DNA from: Flavivirga spongiicola
GTDB lineage: Bacteria; Bacteroidota; Bacteroidia; Flavobacteriales; Flavobacteriaceae
DNA: 64,000 bases
Assembly (NCBI RefSeq): GCF_030540825.1
Contig: NZ_JAUOEO010000001.1
Location: 1,337,001 to 1,401,000 of the forward strand
Direction: 5' to 3'
Made by a program: the position numbers and the translations under genes
Notes under the pieces: generated by a model
The model's database searches: none
Told to the model about the DNA's origin: nothing
Seen by the model: only the letters and a program-made list of their open reading frames with translations
In this document: piece after piece, positions 1-8,335 of the stretch
Numbering within the stretch: the first letter of the stretch is position 1
Layout: every line of letters begins with the position of its first letter

Positions 1-1333
1 GTACACGTACATATTTTTCAACCTCATCACCACGAAATAAAAAGGATCCTAGAATATCACGTACTTTACTCCTATTGGTTTCGTTAGCAGCATCGATCAT
101 CGTGTCTAAAACCGTCTTACTACCATTTAAATATTCTGCTTGATTTTGAGCAAAATATCCTATTTGCACATTGTGCCCCAATTTTAAATGCCCGTCATGT
201 TTTATATCTCCAACTATGATCTTAGCTAAAGTTGATTTTCCTTGTCCATTTTGTCCAACAAATGCTGTTTTACTATCACGCTCTATAAGTAAATCAATAT
301 TTTTTAAAACCTGATTATTTCCATAGTTTTTTGAGACATTTTCGGTTTCCACTACTACCTTTCCAGGTGTTATAGACACTGGGAAATTAAGTGTCATCAC
401 ACTACTATCATCAGCATCAACTTCAATCCTATCAATTTTATCAAGCTTTTTAATAAGCGATTGCGCCATGGTTGCTTTTGATGCTTTAGCACGAAACTTC
501 TCTATAAGCTTTTCTGTTTGTTCAATCTGTTTTTGCTGGTTTTTCTGAGACGCTAGTTGTTGCGTTCTTAACTCTTCCCGTAATACTAAATACTTCGTAT
601 AAGGCTTCGGATAATCATAAATTCTGCCTAAAGAAATCTCAATGGTTCTATTAGTAACATTATCTAAAAACATTTTATCATGCGATACAATAACTACGGC
701 CCCTGGATAGTTTTTTAAAAATCCTTCTAACCAGATAATAGATTCTATATCTAAATGGTTAGTAGGCTCATCTAATAAAAGGATATCATTATTTTGAAGA
801 AGTAATTTAGCCAGTTCTATTCGCATCCGCCATCCACCAGAAAAGGTATCGGTGAGCTTATTAAAATCTGGTCGTTTAAACCCTAACCCTTGAAGAATTT
901 TCTCAGTATCACCTTGATAGTTATAACCACCTAAAATTTCATATTGATGTTGAAGCTCATTAATATCAATCATCAATTGGTTATAGTCTTTACTTTCGTA
1001 ATCCGTACGTTCTGCCAATTGGGTATTAATCCCTTCCATTTTCGCTTCCAACACTTTGATCTCAGTAAAAGCTTCGTAAGCCTCTTCAAGTACCGTTCTC
1101 CCTAAAACAAAATCAATGTCTTGTTTTAAAAACCCAATTTTCAGTTCTTTATCGGCAGCAATTTGTCCTGTATCGGGTTCCATCTCCTTTGATAAAATTT
1201 TGAGCATCGTAGATTTACCTGCTCCATTTTTCCCAATAAGACCTATTCTATCCCCATTACCTAGTTTAAATGTAATATCTTCAAACAGGTATTCACCTTG
1301 AAATGAAATCGATAAATTATGAATGTTCATCAT
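1..1333 (-). CDS. ABC-F family ATP-binding protein (partial, C-terminus outside window)
   Basis: Translating the minus strand from the ATG at 1333 gives an open frame of 444 codons that runs off the left edge. It begins MMNIHNLSISFQGEYLF and carries Walker A GKNGAGKST, signature FSGGWRMR, Walker B LLLDEPTNHLD and a switch His (VSHD), then a charged linker rich in Gln/Lys/Glu, then a second Walker A (GQNGQGKST). Two ATPase cassettes on one chain, with no membrane segment and a helical linker, are the mark of ABC-F proteins, which act on ribosomes (EttA/Uup/YheS type) and do not transport. The second signature and Walker B lie outside the window. A second ATG directly follows at 1330. Family assignment is firm; the subgroup (housekeeping translation factor or antibiotic-protection type) cannot be decided. 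Confidence 0.93.
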   Translation of the reverse strand, partial: MMNIHNLSISFQGEYLFEDITFKLGNGDRIGLIGKNGAGKSTMLKILSKEMEPDTGQIAADKELKIGFLKQDIDFVLGRTVLEEAYEAFTEIKVLEAKMEGINTQLAERTDYESKDYNQLMIDINELQHQYEILGGYNYQGDTEKILQGLGFKRPDFNKLTDTFSGGWRMRIELAKLLLQNNDILLLDEPTNHLDIESIIWLEGFLKNYPGAVVIVSHDKMFLDNVTNRTIEISLGRIYDYPKPYTKYLVLREELRTQQLASQKNQQKQIEQTEKLIEKFRAKASKATMAQSLIKKLDKIDRIEVDADDSSVMTLNFPVSITPGKVVVETENVSKNYGNNQVLKNIDLLIERDSKTAFVGQNGQGKSTLAKIIVGDIKHDGHLKLGHNVQIGYFAQNQAEYLNGSKTVLDTMIDAANETNRSKVRDILGSFLFRGDEVEKYVRV

Positions 1334-1530
1334 AGAAATGTAACTTATATTTTAGCGCTTTTATTATTAAAAACTTATTTTTGCTCTAGATTTCTGATTT
1401 ACTCATTAATCTCTATTTAAATGGTATTCGTGCATCTTTGATTTCGCGAGAAAGGCCATTTTAATAGAAATCTCGATTTATAACCAAGAAGTCTTTTTTC
1501 TATTGCGCTTGCAAAAATACATTAAATTAT

Positions 1531-1914
1531 ATGTTTAAAAAAGGAACAAAATTATATAGTATTCTAACAGGTACTTGCCCAAAGTGCCACGAAGAATCTA
1601 TGTTTAAAAATAAGAACCCTTATATACTTTCTCAGGCTTTAAGCATGCATGAACACTGTAGCAATTGTAAAACTAAATACAAAATAGAGCCTTCCTTTTT
1701 TTATGGTTCTATGTATGTAAGTTATCCGGTTGGAATTGCATTTGCCACGGCTGCTTTTGTTATTTCATTTTTTGTTTTTAATGCAAGCATACACATTGTA
1801 TTTATATCAATTATTGCCACTCTGATTGTGTTTATGCCTATTATTTTAAGGCTTTCAAGAAATATTTGGATTAACTTTTTTATGAGCTACGATAAGTCGT
1901 TTGCTAAAAAATAG
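1531..1914 (+). CDS. DUF983 family membrane protein
   Basis: This 127-residue protein has an N-terminal pair of cysteine knuckles (CPKCHEE near residue 18 and CSNCKTKY near 43), as in a small zinc ribbon, followed by the family-typical stretch EPSFFYGSMYVSY. Two hydrophobic helices follow, at about 61-82 and 86-107, and the tail is basic. This matches the DUF983 family, common in Bacteroidota and Proteobacteria and of unknown function. The gene stands alone between the divergent ABC-F gene and the convergent oxidoreductase. The zinc-binding role is inferred from the cysteine spacing only. Confidence 0.85.
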   Translation: MFKKGTKLYSILTGTCPKCHEESMFKNKNPYILSQALSMHEHCSNCKTKYKIEPSFFYGSMYVSYPVGIAFATAAFVISFFVFNASIHIVFISIIATLIVFMPIILRLSRNIWINFFMSYDKSFAKK

Positions 1915-1961
1915 TTTACTTCGAACTCAGGTCATTTTAGCTATATCACGCTTAATCTGGG

Positions 1962-3005
1962 TTAAAAAGAAAAACGATTAATATCAATTTCTTTTTCTAA
2001 AGGCATATTGTTTTCAATAAAATTATAAAGCTGTTTGGCTACATAAGGACCAATCATAACACCTCGTGTTCCTAACCCATTAAGCACAAAAAAGTTTTTA
2101 TGTTTTTGATGACGTCCAACTAACGGGCGCCTATCTTTAACTGTAGGGCGAATTCCTGCAACCTGATTCACTACTTTATAAGAGCAGTTAATTAGCTTTG
2201 TAAGCTTATTTAAGAGATCTTCTTTTGCTTTTTTAGTAATAGTATTACTTAAGTCTTTCCATTCATAAGTGGCCCCTACAATGTATAAATCGTTGCCCAT
2301 CGGAATTAAAAAAACACCTGCTTTTAAAACATAGTTTATTTTTAAATCCGGTGCGTATATAGTTACCAACTCTCCTTTTGCTGGTACTAGTGGCAAATAA
2401 TTAAAATAAGGGTTTTTTACAATACCGTATCCTTCAGAAAACACTATATGGGTTGCTGTTATATTTTGATATTGGATTGTATTACTTTCAATTTTAACGG
2501 CATCATGGTTAAACGCGTCTTCAAACAATAAGTTCTTCTTCAATAAATCTGCTTTATAAGCTTCAATCATTGTTTTTACATCTATTCTCCCAGTACCCAA
2601 AACTTCACCAAATCCAAAATTTGCTTCAATGGCACCATTTTTATTTTTAACGATTGCTTCTGAAAGATATTCTGAAAGTATAGGCTTGTCTGAAGCAGCA
2701 AACCAATCATTTTGTTCTTCAAGCGATGCGAACTTACGGTAAACAGGAATTTTATAATCTAATTTTATCTGTAGCTCTTTTTCTAAACGCCCATAGAGAG
2801 GTAATGCTATTTCTAATTGTTCTTTACTTTTCCAAACAGATGTAAAGCGTTTTAACACTATCGGGTTATATAGGCCTCCTGCCACAGTAGAAGATAGTTG
2901 TGATGCATCATCAAACACTACAAATGTTTTATTATGTGTTTTTAATTGCTCACAAAAACTAATGCCTGCCAACCCAATTCCTACAACGATATAATCTACT
3001 TTCAT
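1962..3005 (-). CDS. FAD-dependent oxidoreductase, DAO family
   Basis: The product is 347 residues from the ATG at 3005, which places the Rossmann FAD-binding motif VGIGLAGISF at residues ~8-17, where it belongs. An upstream in-frame ATG at 3047 would add 14 unsupported residues. The C-terminal part has the DAO signature AGIRPTVKDRRPLVGRH and NGLGTRGVMIGPYVA, the second FAD-contact loop. D-amino-acid oxidase/glycine oxidase relatives oxidise amino acids or act in tRNA modification (MnmC C-terminal domain); the substrate cannot be told here. A TAATTTTG element lies 40 bp upstream. It is a stand-alone gene ending 47 bp from the convergent DUF983 gene. Confidence 0.85.
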   Translation of the reverse strand: MKVDYIVVGIGLAGISFCEQLKTHNKTFVVFDDASQLSSTVAGGLYNPIVLKRFTSVWKSKEQLEIALPLYGRLEKELQIKLDYKIPVYRKFASLEEQNDWFAASDKPILSEYLSEAIVKNKNGAIEANFGFGEVLGTGRIDVKTMIEAYKADLLKKNLLFEDAFNHDAVKIESNTIQYQNITATHIVFSEGYGIVKNPYFNYLPLVPAKGELVTIYAPDLKINYVLKAGVFLIPMGNDLYIVGATYEWKDLSNTITKKAKEDLLNKLTKLINCSYKVVNQVAGIRPTVKDRRPLVGRHQKHKNFFVLNGLGTRGVMIGPYVAKQLYNFIENNMPLEKEIDINRFSF

Positions 3006-3044
3006 AACGCTACGAAGATAATTAGTGTCTAGTCGGAAACATAG

Positions 3045-3052
3045 CAAAATTA
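3045..3052 (-). promoter_or_regulatory. Candidate -7 element (TAATTTTG) for the DAO oxidoreductase gene
   Basis: The minus strand reads TAATTTTGC here, matching the Bacteroidota TAnnTTTG -7 consensus, 40 bp before the start codon. A TTG lies about 16 bp further upstream (plus-strand CAA at 3069-3071), slightly closer than the usual spacing. Confidence 0.4.
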
Positions 3053-3260
3053 AAAAAGTTTCTTTTTACAATTTTTGCATTTATCTGTAACCGACTGATG
3101 CTAAAGCATTGCCTCATAAAAAGTAGATGTAAATCTCACCAAAAATAAATCTTTTGATAAAAATTAATTTGCTTCCGACCAGTCACCAATTAGAAAATGG
3201 GTTCTTCCCACAGGATATCTTGAGTAAAGAATAATAAATTTCAAAATGCTGTATAAATAA

Positions 3261-3288
3261 AAACGCCCACTTTTTTAAGTGGGCGTTT
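3261..3288 (-). terminator. Rho-independent terminator after gldKLMN
   Basis: A perfect 12-bp stem (AAACGCCCACTT / AAGTGGGCGTTT) with a TTTT loop is followed on the minus strand by a T-rich run. It lies 26 bp past the gldN stop codon and closes the gld operon. Confidence 0.9.
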
Positions 3289-3313
3289 CCTATATTCTAA
3301 TAAATACTATGAC

Positions 3314-4204
3314 TTAATAAGTCCACATATCTAATTCAAAGTCTCTGATTTTATCTTTAATCCTTTCGGATTCTAATAACTGCATTAAAGCATTCTGCGA
3401 CACATATTCAGATATTAACCTATCCTCTTGAACATTTTCTTCTTTAAAAATATAGCCGTGAAAACGTCTGGCATTTAAAATATGATCGAAGGAAAAAGGA
3501 ATAGAACTATTTTCATTATTAAATGCTTTTGCTTCATGCAGTACCTCTCTGGCATCTGGGAAGAATACCCAAAATAAAGGCACTAAATCTGGCTCTGGTT
3601 CATCAATAAAATTCACATCTGGAGCAACAGGTGCTATACCTAGTAACCTGTATTTCATTTCAGACTGACGCTTATCAAAATACCAAAGTCCTTTAATATG
3701 ATACTCTTTAATATCTGCTGCAGTGATATCTCTTCTATTAATATACTCAGCAGACAACTCTTCTCCTGCATTTATTTGCTCAATACCTAATTCGGTAGTA
3801 TCAACTTTAACTAAAGCTGCTTCAATGTCTTTTAAAGTTCGCTTTGCTGTAAAATAAGAGTCGTCATATATGTTTTTTATTCTTCCGTTTTCAATGTTCT
3901 TCATAAGTACATGATATAACGACCGTCTATCGTTACCAATATTATTCGTATCGGTTGGATAGTATAACGGAAAATTTGAACGCTCATCAAGAATAATCTT
4001 TTCCCATACCATTTTAGAAAACAGAATATCCCTGTCATCCACATAACCATATTCTAAAGGCTTATCATTGTCAACTTCCTTTTGTGCCTCTGTTCTTACT
4101 CCAATCTCCTCAGGGCTCTTAGCGTTTAATATATTTGCTTGAGCAAACATACCCGACACTGTAAAAACAGCTGTAACGGTTAATAAAAAACTTTTTAATT
4201 TCAT
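3314..4204 (-). CDS. gldN: Gliding motility / type IX secretion protein GldN
   Basis: GldN (PorN) is a periplasmic subunit of the type IX secretion system that joins GldK in a ring under the outer membrane. From the ATG at 4204 the product is 296 residues with a signal peptide (MKLKSFLLTVTAVFTVSGMFAQ). Family-typical stretches follow: EYGYVDDRDILFSKMVWEKI near residue 50, a region with LWYFDKRQSEMKYRLLGIAP, and WVFFPDAREVLHEA. It is the last gene of gldKLMN but is separated from gldM by 279 bp containing a duplicated leader repeat. An alternative ATG 8 codons upstream lies inside that repeat (GCACATG) and would spoil the signal peptide N-region. Function is by family; the start is chosen from the signal peptide. 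Confidence 0.95.
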   Translation of the reverse strand: MKLKSFLLTVTAVFTVSGMFAQANILNAKSPEEIGVRTEAQKEVDNDKPLEYGYVDDRDILFSKMVWEKIILDERSNFPLYYPTDTNNIGNDRRSLYHVLMKNIENGRIKNIYDDSYFTAKRTLKDIEAALVKVDTTELGIEQINAGEELSAEYINRRDITAADIKEYHIKGLWYFDKRQSEMKYRLLGIAPVAPDVNFIDEPEPDLVPLFWVFFPDAREVLHEAKAFNNENSSIPFSFDHILNARRFHGYIFKEENVQEDRLISEYVSQNALMQLLESERIKDKIRDFELDMWTY

Positions 4205-4294
4205 GTGCTTATTTTTATTGTTTCTCAATGGTCACATGTAATATCCATAATAACTTTAAAGTTGATTTTCTAACTTTCGTTATGGATGTTTCAT
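4202..4294 (-). repeat. 93-bp leader repeat unit 1, supplies the gldN start codon
   Basis: Read on the minus strand, the unit starts ATGAAACATCCATAACGAA, contains ATGGATATTACATGTGACC, and ends AATAAAAATAAGCACATG, where the last ATG is the gldN start. A close relative in the same position ends at the xrtF start codon (32279-32373). The next unit lies directly upstream at 4292-4448. Confidence 0.75.
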
Positions 4295-4448
4295 GTGCTT
4301 ACATTTATTATTTCTCAAAAGTTATACTTCGACTTTAGTTTATGCTGAGTCTTTCGACTCCGCTCAAGACAGGTTCTCAGTACATAGGTAGTAATATCCA
4401 TAACAACTTTAGGGTTTATTTTCTAACTTTTGTTATGGATATTTCTCA
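4292..4448 (-). repeat. Leader repeat unit 2, interrupted by a TCGAAG-type repeat
   Basis: This is a second copy of the leader unit: ATCCATAAC...TTATGGATATTAC and TTGAGAAATAATAAATGTAAGCACATG on the minus strand. Between the halves sits the dispersed flavobacterial repeat containing GAGCGGAGTCGAAAGACTCAG and AAACTAAAGTCGAAGTAT. The ATG at its end opens only MKHP before a stop. Its left part is itself an inverted repeat, ATCCATAACAA / TTGTTATGGAT. Confidence 0.7.
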
Positions 4449-4483
4449 TCCTAATTTATCCATTTTAACCATGAAGGTTAATT

Positions 4484-6043
4484 CTAATTTGTTAACTCAA
4501 CAAAAACAGGAGATACTTTTTTAAGTATCACGCTAACACCTTTGGCCTTCGCTTCAACATCAAATATTTGAACTCCAGATCCACGTTTTGCTTTAAGCAA
4601 AGCAGCCTGCGCTCTTTTATCTAACTTGTTTCCTCTAACCGTTATTGTTGGTTGTCCTGGAACTTTAAATTTAAATCCAGTAACTCGTAATGGCAATTCA
4701 AAATCGAAATCATCAAACTTCGCTCCAATAGTAGATATTTTAAGAGCATTCTTTTGCATTTTTATAGCACCGTCTTCTCCTCTAACAGTTCCCGTTGGTT
4801 TTGGTAAATCTTTAATTCTGAATTTAGCTCTGTCACTTACTTTTTTTCCATCTGGTAACGTACCAGTAACATTAATTGTTACTTCTCTACCTTTAATTCT
4901 GGTAGCATCCATTACATATTTACTACCTCCAGCTCTTGATAAACCTTGCGCGCTTGCCGATACTTTATTATCAGGTACACCTGCAAATGAAATAGTCATA
5001 GGGTTTTTAACACCACGATATACTACATTCATTTTATCTGCAGAAATTGTTGCTGCGTTTGGCTTTGAAACTGTTGCAAATGATTGATCAACAGGAACTT
5101 TGGTTTCAACACCATCTTCTAAAAAGATTAAATCTCCTTTAATTCTATGCTCACCTACGCCGCCAGTGCTGATTTTAAGTTTTACTTTTCCATCTTCAAT
5201 AGCATATTGATCTTCTCTAAGTGGTCTACCATCTAAAGTTAATTCTACTTTATTTGGTTTAGTAGAAGAATCTTTACGACCTAACACAAGTTGTCCATCA
5301 AATTGCTCACCGTTAAAATAAGCCGATTTAGATGTTTCTAATAACGTAGTATAATTTGTCATAGATAACTGAACTGCTTGAGTATCCTGCATCATAGTAG
5401 ACAACACCTCAGATTCGGTTGTTTTAATATCTGCCTGAAGCTGTGTCATTTTAGTTAATGATGCTACTAAAGGAAATCCTTTATAGTTATGATCTAACCA
5501 ATCAACAGTTCCTGCTGCTCTTTTAACAGGGTCTGTATTAAACTTATCTTTAACGTCTTTAACGATCTCTTCCATCCCTTTTTCGTCTTTAAGCAAACCA
5601 ACAACACCTTCTCTAAACGTGTTAATTTGGTTTAAAAACTCTTCTCCTTCTGGTTTAAGTTTATCCCCTTTAAAGAAATTTTGGTCAAGGTAATCACCCT
5701 TATCCATGATTTCATAATCAGTAGGATCATCAACCGTTGCTGTCATTTTACTTTTTAATTCTTCAAGATACTTATCAAAATCGGTTGCCAATTTATCTAA
5801 TGTCTCTCCTTTTGCTTTTAAAGGCTCGTATTTCTCTGGTTGTTCTTCAGCTTTAAGCTTTAAGTTTTCAACAAAACTGTGGTTACGTTCTTTTGCCGAT
5901 TTATTAGACTCTACGAGTCTCTCGTTCATTAATCCGAATGCAGAAAGTACTTCTTTCGACATATTTAAAGCGAGCATCGCTATAAATATTAAATACATCA
6001 GATTAATCATTTTCTGTCTTGGTGATAAATTTCCTGCTGCCAT
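4484..6043 (-). CDS. gldM: Gliding motility / type IX secretion motor protein GldM
   Basis: The product is 519 residues. The N-terminus LSPRQKMINLMYLIFIAML holds the single transmembrane helix (about 10-34) that packs against GldL in the proton-driven motor. The rest is periplasmic: a helical region to about residue 220, then three beta-rich domains ending ...SPVFVELTN. This matches the known GldM/PorM organisation of one TM helix plus four periplasmic domains that reach the GldK/N ring. The gene is 46 bp downstream of gldL in the same operon. Length is typical of the family. No truncation or unusual residue was noticed. Confidence 0.97.
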   Translation of the reverse strand: MAAGNLSPRQKMINLMYLIFIAMLALNMSKEVLSAFGLMNERLVESNKSAKERNHSFVENLKLKAEEQPEKYEPLKAKGETLDKLATDFDKYLEELKSKMTATVDDPTDYEIMDKGDYLDQNFFKGDKLKPEGEEFLNQINTFREGVVGLLKDEKGMEEIVKDVKDKFNTDPVKRAAGTVDWLDHNYKGFPLVASLTKMTQLQADIKTTESEVLSTMMQDTQAVQLSMTNYTTLLETSKSAYFNGEQFDGQLVLGRKDSSTKPNKVELTLDGRPLREDQYAIEDGKVKLKISTGGVGEHRIKGDLIFLEDGVETKVPVDQSFATVSKPNAATISADKMNVVYRGVKNPMTISFAGVPDNKVSASAQGLSRAGGSKYVMDATRIKGREVTINVTGTLPDGKKVSDRAKFRIKDLPKPTGTVRGEDGAIKMQKNALKISTIGAKFDDFDFELPLRVTGFKFKVPGQPTITVRGNKLDKRAQAALLKAKRGSGVQIFDVEAKAKGVSVILKKVSPVFVELTN

Positions 6044-6089
6044 GTCTAATTAGGTTTTGGTTAATTAATAAAATGGGATTAACCCCTAA

Positions 6090-6725
6090 TTAGTCTTTAC
6101 TCATAGCAGACAACATACCGCCGTATACACCATTTAATGAAGATAAATTTGATGCTAATGATTGCATTTGCTCTTTTAATTTAGATGCATTTTCAATAGA
6201 CTCTTCATTAATTGAAGCTTGTTTATTAACACTTTCCAATTGTACTTTATAAAGGCTATTTAATGATTCCATTTGAGCTGCTGCTAATGATAATTCTTCA
6301 CCATACTTCTTAGTTGCTTCAACAGAATCAACTGTAGAAGACATATTTCTTGCTGCTCCTTCAAAGCTTCTAATGCTTTCTCCTAAACTCACCATTAATT
6401 CACCATCTATTTTAGCGTCTTTTAATAACTCATCTAATTTATTAGCTAACATGCCTTGTGGGCTTTCTTTCTCTTTATTCCCATTTTGTCCCCCAGCTAA
6501 CTCTGGATATACTAAAGACCAATCTAATTCTTCATCAACTGGTTCGAATGCAGATAGTGCAAAAATAATTGCTTCGGTTACAAGACCAATAGTTAACATA
6601 ACGTTACCTGTTAAAGGTCCTATTTCAAAGTGAATAATTTTGAATAGTGCACCAACGATTACAATTGCTGCTCCTAATCCATAAGCCATATTCATGAATT
6701 TTTTACTTGCTTTTGACTTTGCCAT
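6090..6725 (-). CDS. gldL: Gliding motility / type IX secretion motor protein GldL
   Basis: The product is 211 residues. Two transmembrane helices are visible at about 14-32 and 40-60 (GAAIVIVGALFKIIHFEIGP, then NVMLTIGLVTEAIIFALSAF). The buried glutamate of the second helix, needed for proton flow in characterised GldL, is present as Glu51. A cytoplasmic coiled-coil-rich tail follows (about 95-211). GldL and GldM form the inner-membrane electrochemical motor of type IX secretion and gliding. The gene lies 78 bp after gldK and 46 bp before gldM. Confidence 0.97.
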   Translation of the reverse strand: MAKSKASKKFMNMAYGLGAAIVIVGALFKIIHFEIGPLTGNVMLTIGLVTEAIIFALSAFEPVDEELDWSLVYPELAGGQNGNKEKESPQGMLANKLDELLKDAKIDGELMVSLGESIRSFEGAARNMSSTVDSVEATKKYGEELSLAAAQMESLNSLYKVQLESVNKQASINEESIENASKLKEQMQSLASNLSSLNGVYGGMLSAMSKD

Positions 6726-6803
6726 AATTTTCGGTTTTTAATTTTAAGTATGAATACTTAAGTAGGTTAATTAATAGTATTTATTATTGTTTTGATTTGA
6801 TTC

Positions 6804-8171
6804 TTATTTTTTATTAGAATTCTTAGTTACCTGTGTCCCCATGTAATCTTGTACTGTTCTAAATCCAATATAACTTCTTGCTGAATCTGCATATTCATAA
6901 TCTCTAGAGCTCACTTGTAAAAAGTACGCCACATCTTTCCATGAACCTCCTCTTACAATTTTACGCTTATTATCTCTATCATTTACACTAGGGTTGATTG
7001 TTGATGTATATGCATAAGATGAAGGATCATAAGATGCATTTACCCATTCAGATACATTACCCGCCATATTGTATAAATTATAATCATTAGGCTCATAAGA
7101 CTTAGCTTCTACTGTATATAACGCCTGATCTGCCGCATAATCCCCTCTTACAGGCTTAAAGTTCGCCATAAAACAACCTCTGTCACTCTTAGTGTAAGGT
7201 CCACCCCATGGGTAAGTTGCTGCTTGAAGACCGCCTCTGGCTGCATACTCCCATTCTGCTTCAGATGGTAATCTGAATCTATTCACCATTGCCGATCCTT
7301 TCTTAGATTTTTGGTAAGCATTTTTATTAATGGTTCTCCATTCACAAAATGCTTTAGCTTGTTGCCAAGTAACACCAACTACTGGATAGTTACTATAAGC
7401 ATCATGCCAAAAATAATCGTTATGCATAGGCTCATTATAAGAATAAGCGAAATCTCTAATCCAAACAGTCGTATCCGGGTACACTTCAATTTCTTCTTTT
7501 ATAATAGCATTTTTACGTTTTACACCTCTATTTCTGGCTGCTTCTCGAATATCCATATAACTGTATTGGAACTTAAATTTTTTCACATCCCAAGTACGTT
7601 GACCATTATAAGATTCTTCTATTGGAAGATACATCGTATCCATGACTTCGGTATAATACTCATCAGGATAATCTGCTGTATCAAAAACTAAATCGACATC
7701 ATGATTAATTTTCCTTCCTTCATACCCTGTTGGTCCTAAACCTGTATAGTTTTCGAACATATACTTTTCGTAAACAGACATATTAGCCGTATCTGCATCT
7801 TTAAATGCATACTCACCAATACCTCCGTCATCTGGAACCTTACCAACTTCATCAGCTAGTACAGCAAGTTTCATTCTAACTATTGAGTCTCTTACCCAAT
7901 TAACAAATTGGCGATATTCGCTATTTGTTATTTCTGTTTCGTCCATATAAAAGGCTCTTACAGTAGCTGTTTTTGCTGGTGCATCATGTACACCTGCAAG
8001 ATCATCATCTGCCTTACCCATAATAAACGCTCCTCCAGGAATTAGTTGCATTCCGTAAGGTTTTTCCGGGTGCCATTTTTTTCCTTGTACACCTACTAGT
8101 TCGCCTCTATCTTTAGAGCCACAACTAGCTAGTACTGTTATTACTGCGGTTAATAATATAAACTTCTTCAT
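6804..8171 (-). CDS. gldK: Gliding motility / type IX secretion lipoprotein GldK
   Basis: This is an outer-membrane lipoprotein forming the periplasmic ring with GldN. From the ATG at 8171 the product is 455 residues starting MKKFILLTAVITVLASCGS, a clean signal peptide II with lipobox LASC. Another ATG two codons upstream (8177) is equally possible; the ATGs at 8210 and 8228 would place 13-19 residues before the signal peptide and are unlikely. The mature protein is a formylglycine-generating-enzyme/sulfatase-modifying (SUMF1) fold: GGAFIMGK, RLPSEAEWEYAARGG, GNVSEWV, VRGGSWKD. It is the first gene of gldKLMN; the 164-bp upstream region carries phased repeats. Confidence 0.97.
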   Translation of the reverse strand: MKKFILLTAVITVLASCGSKDRGELVGVQGKKWHPEKPYGMQLIPGGAFIMGKADDDLAGVHDAPAKTATVRAFYMDETEITNSEYRQFVNWVRDSIVRMKLAVLADEVGKVPDDGGIGEYAFKDADTANMSVYEKYMFENYTGLGPTGYEGRKINHDVDLVFDTADYPDEYYTEVMDTMYLPIEESYNGQRTWDVKKFKFQYSYMDIREAARNRGVKRKNAIIKEEIEVYPDTTVWIRDFAYSYNEPMHNDYFWHDAYSNYPVVGVTWQQAKAFCEWRTINKNAYQKSKKGSAMVNRFRLPSEAEWEYAARGGLQAATYPWGGPYTKSDRGCFMANFKPVRGDYAADQALYTVEAKSYEPNDYNLYNMAGNVSEWVNASYDPSSYAYTSTINPSVNDRDNKRKIVRGGSWKDVAYFLQVSSRDYEYADSARSYIGFRTVQDYMGTQVTKNSNKK

Positions 8172-8239
8172 ATCCATAGAAAACTCGAGGTTAATTAGTT
8201 TTAGCTTCATTTTTGAGAGCGTAAACATATTTATATATT

Positions 8240-8321
8240 TTTAAAAAAACAACTTTTTCGATAAAAAAAATACATTTCATCGTAAAAAAATAACATTTTA
8301 CCGATGAAATAAACATTTCAC
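8240..8321 (-). promoter_or_regulatory. Four phased ~20-bp quasi-palindromic repeats upstream of gldK
   Basis: Four adjacent units lie on the plus strand at 8240-8259, 8260-8281, 8282-8301 and 8302-8321. Each runs roughly G(A)TRAAA...A-ACATTTYAYC; the third reads GTAAAAAAATAACATTTTAC. Each is partly self-complementary and the period is about two helical turns. They sit 69-150 bp upstream of the gldK start. An operator array or curved promoter DNA is an inference. Confidence 0.5.
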
Positions 8322-8335
8322 CCCCTTTATCAACA

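Larger units (their letters stand above)
3006..3313. other. Intergenic region between gldN end and DAO gene start
   Basis: This 308-bp gap holds the oxidoreductase promoter candidate (3045-3052) near its right-hand gene and the gldN terminator (3261-3288). The remaining ~200 bp is AT-rich, with no convincing ORF or RNA gene. Confidence 0.6.

Noticed and set aside
4342..4524. 60-residue ORF in the gldM-gldN gap
   Set aside because: It is made of the leader and TCGAAG-type repeats and runs into gldM; no protein feature.
4626..5087. 153-residue ORF antisense to gldM
   Set aside because: It lies inside gldM on the other strand, with no signal, motif or independent start evidence.
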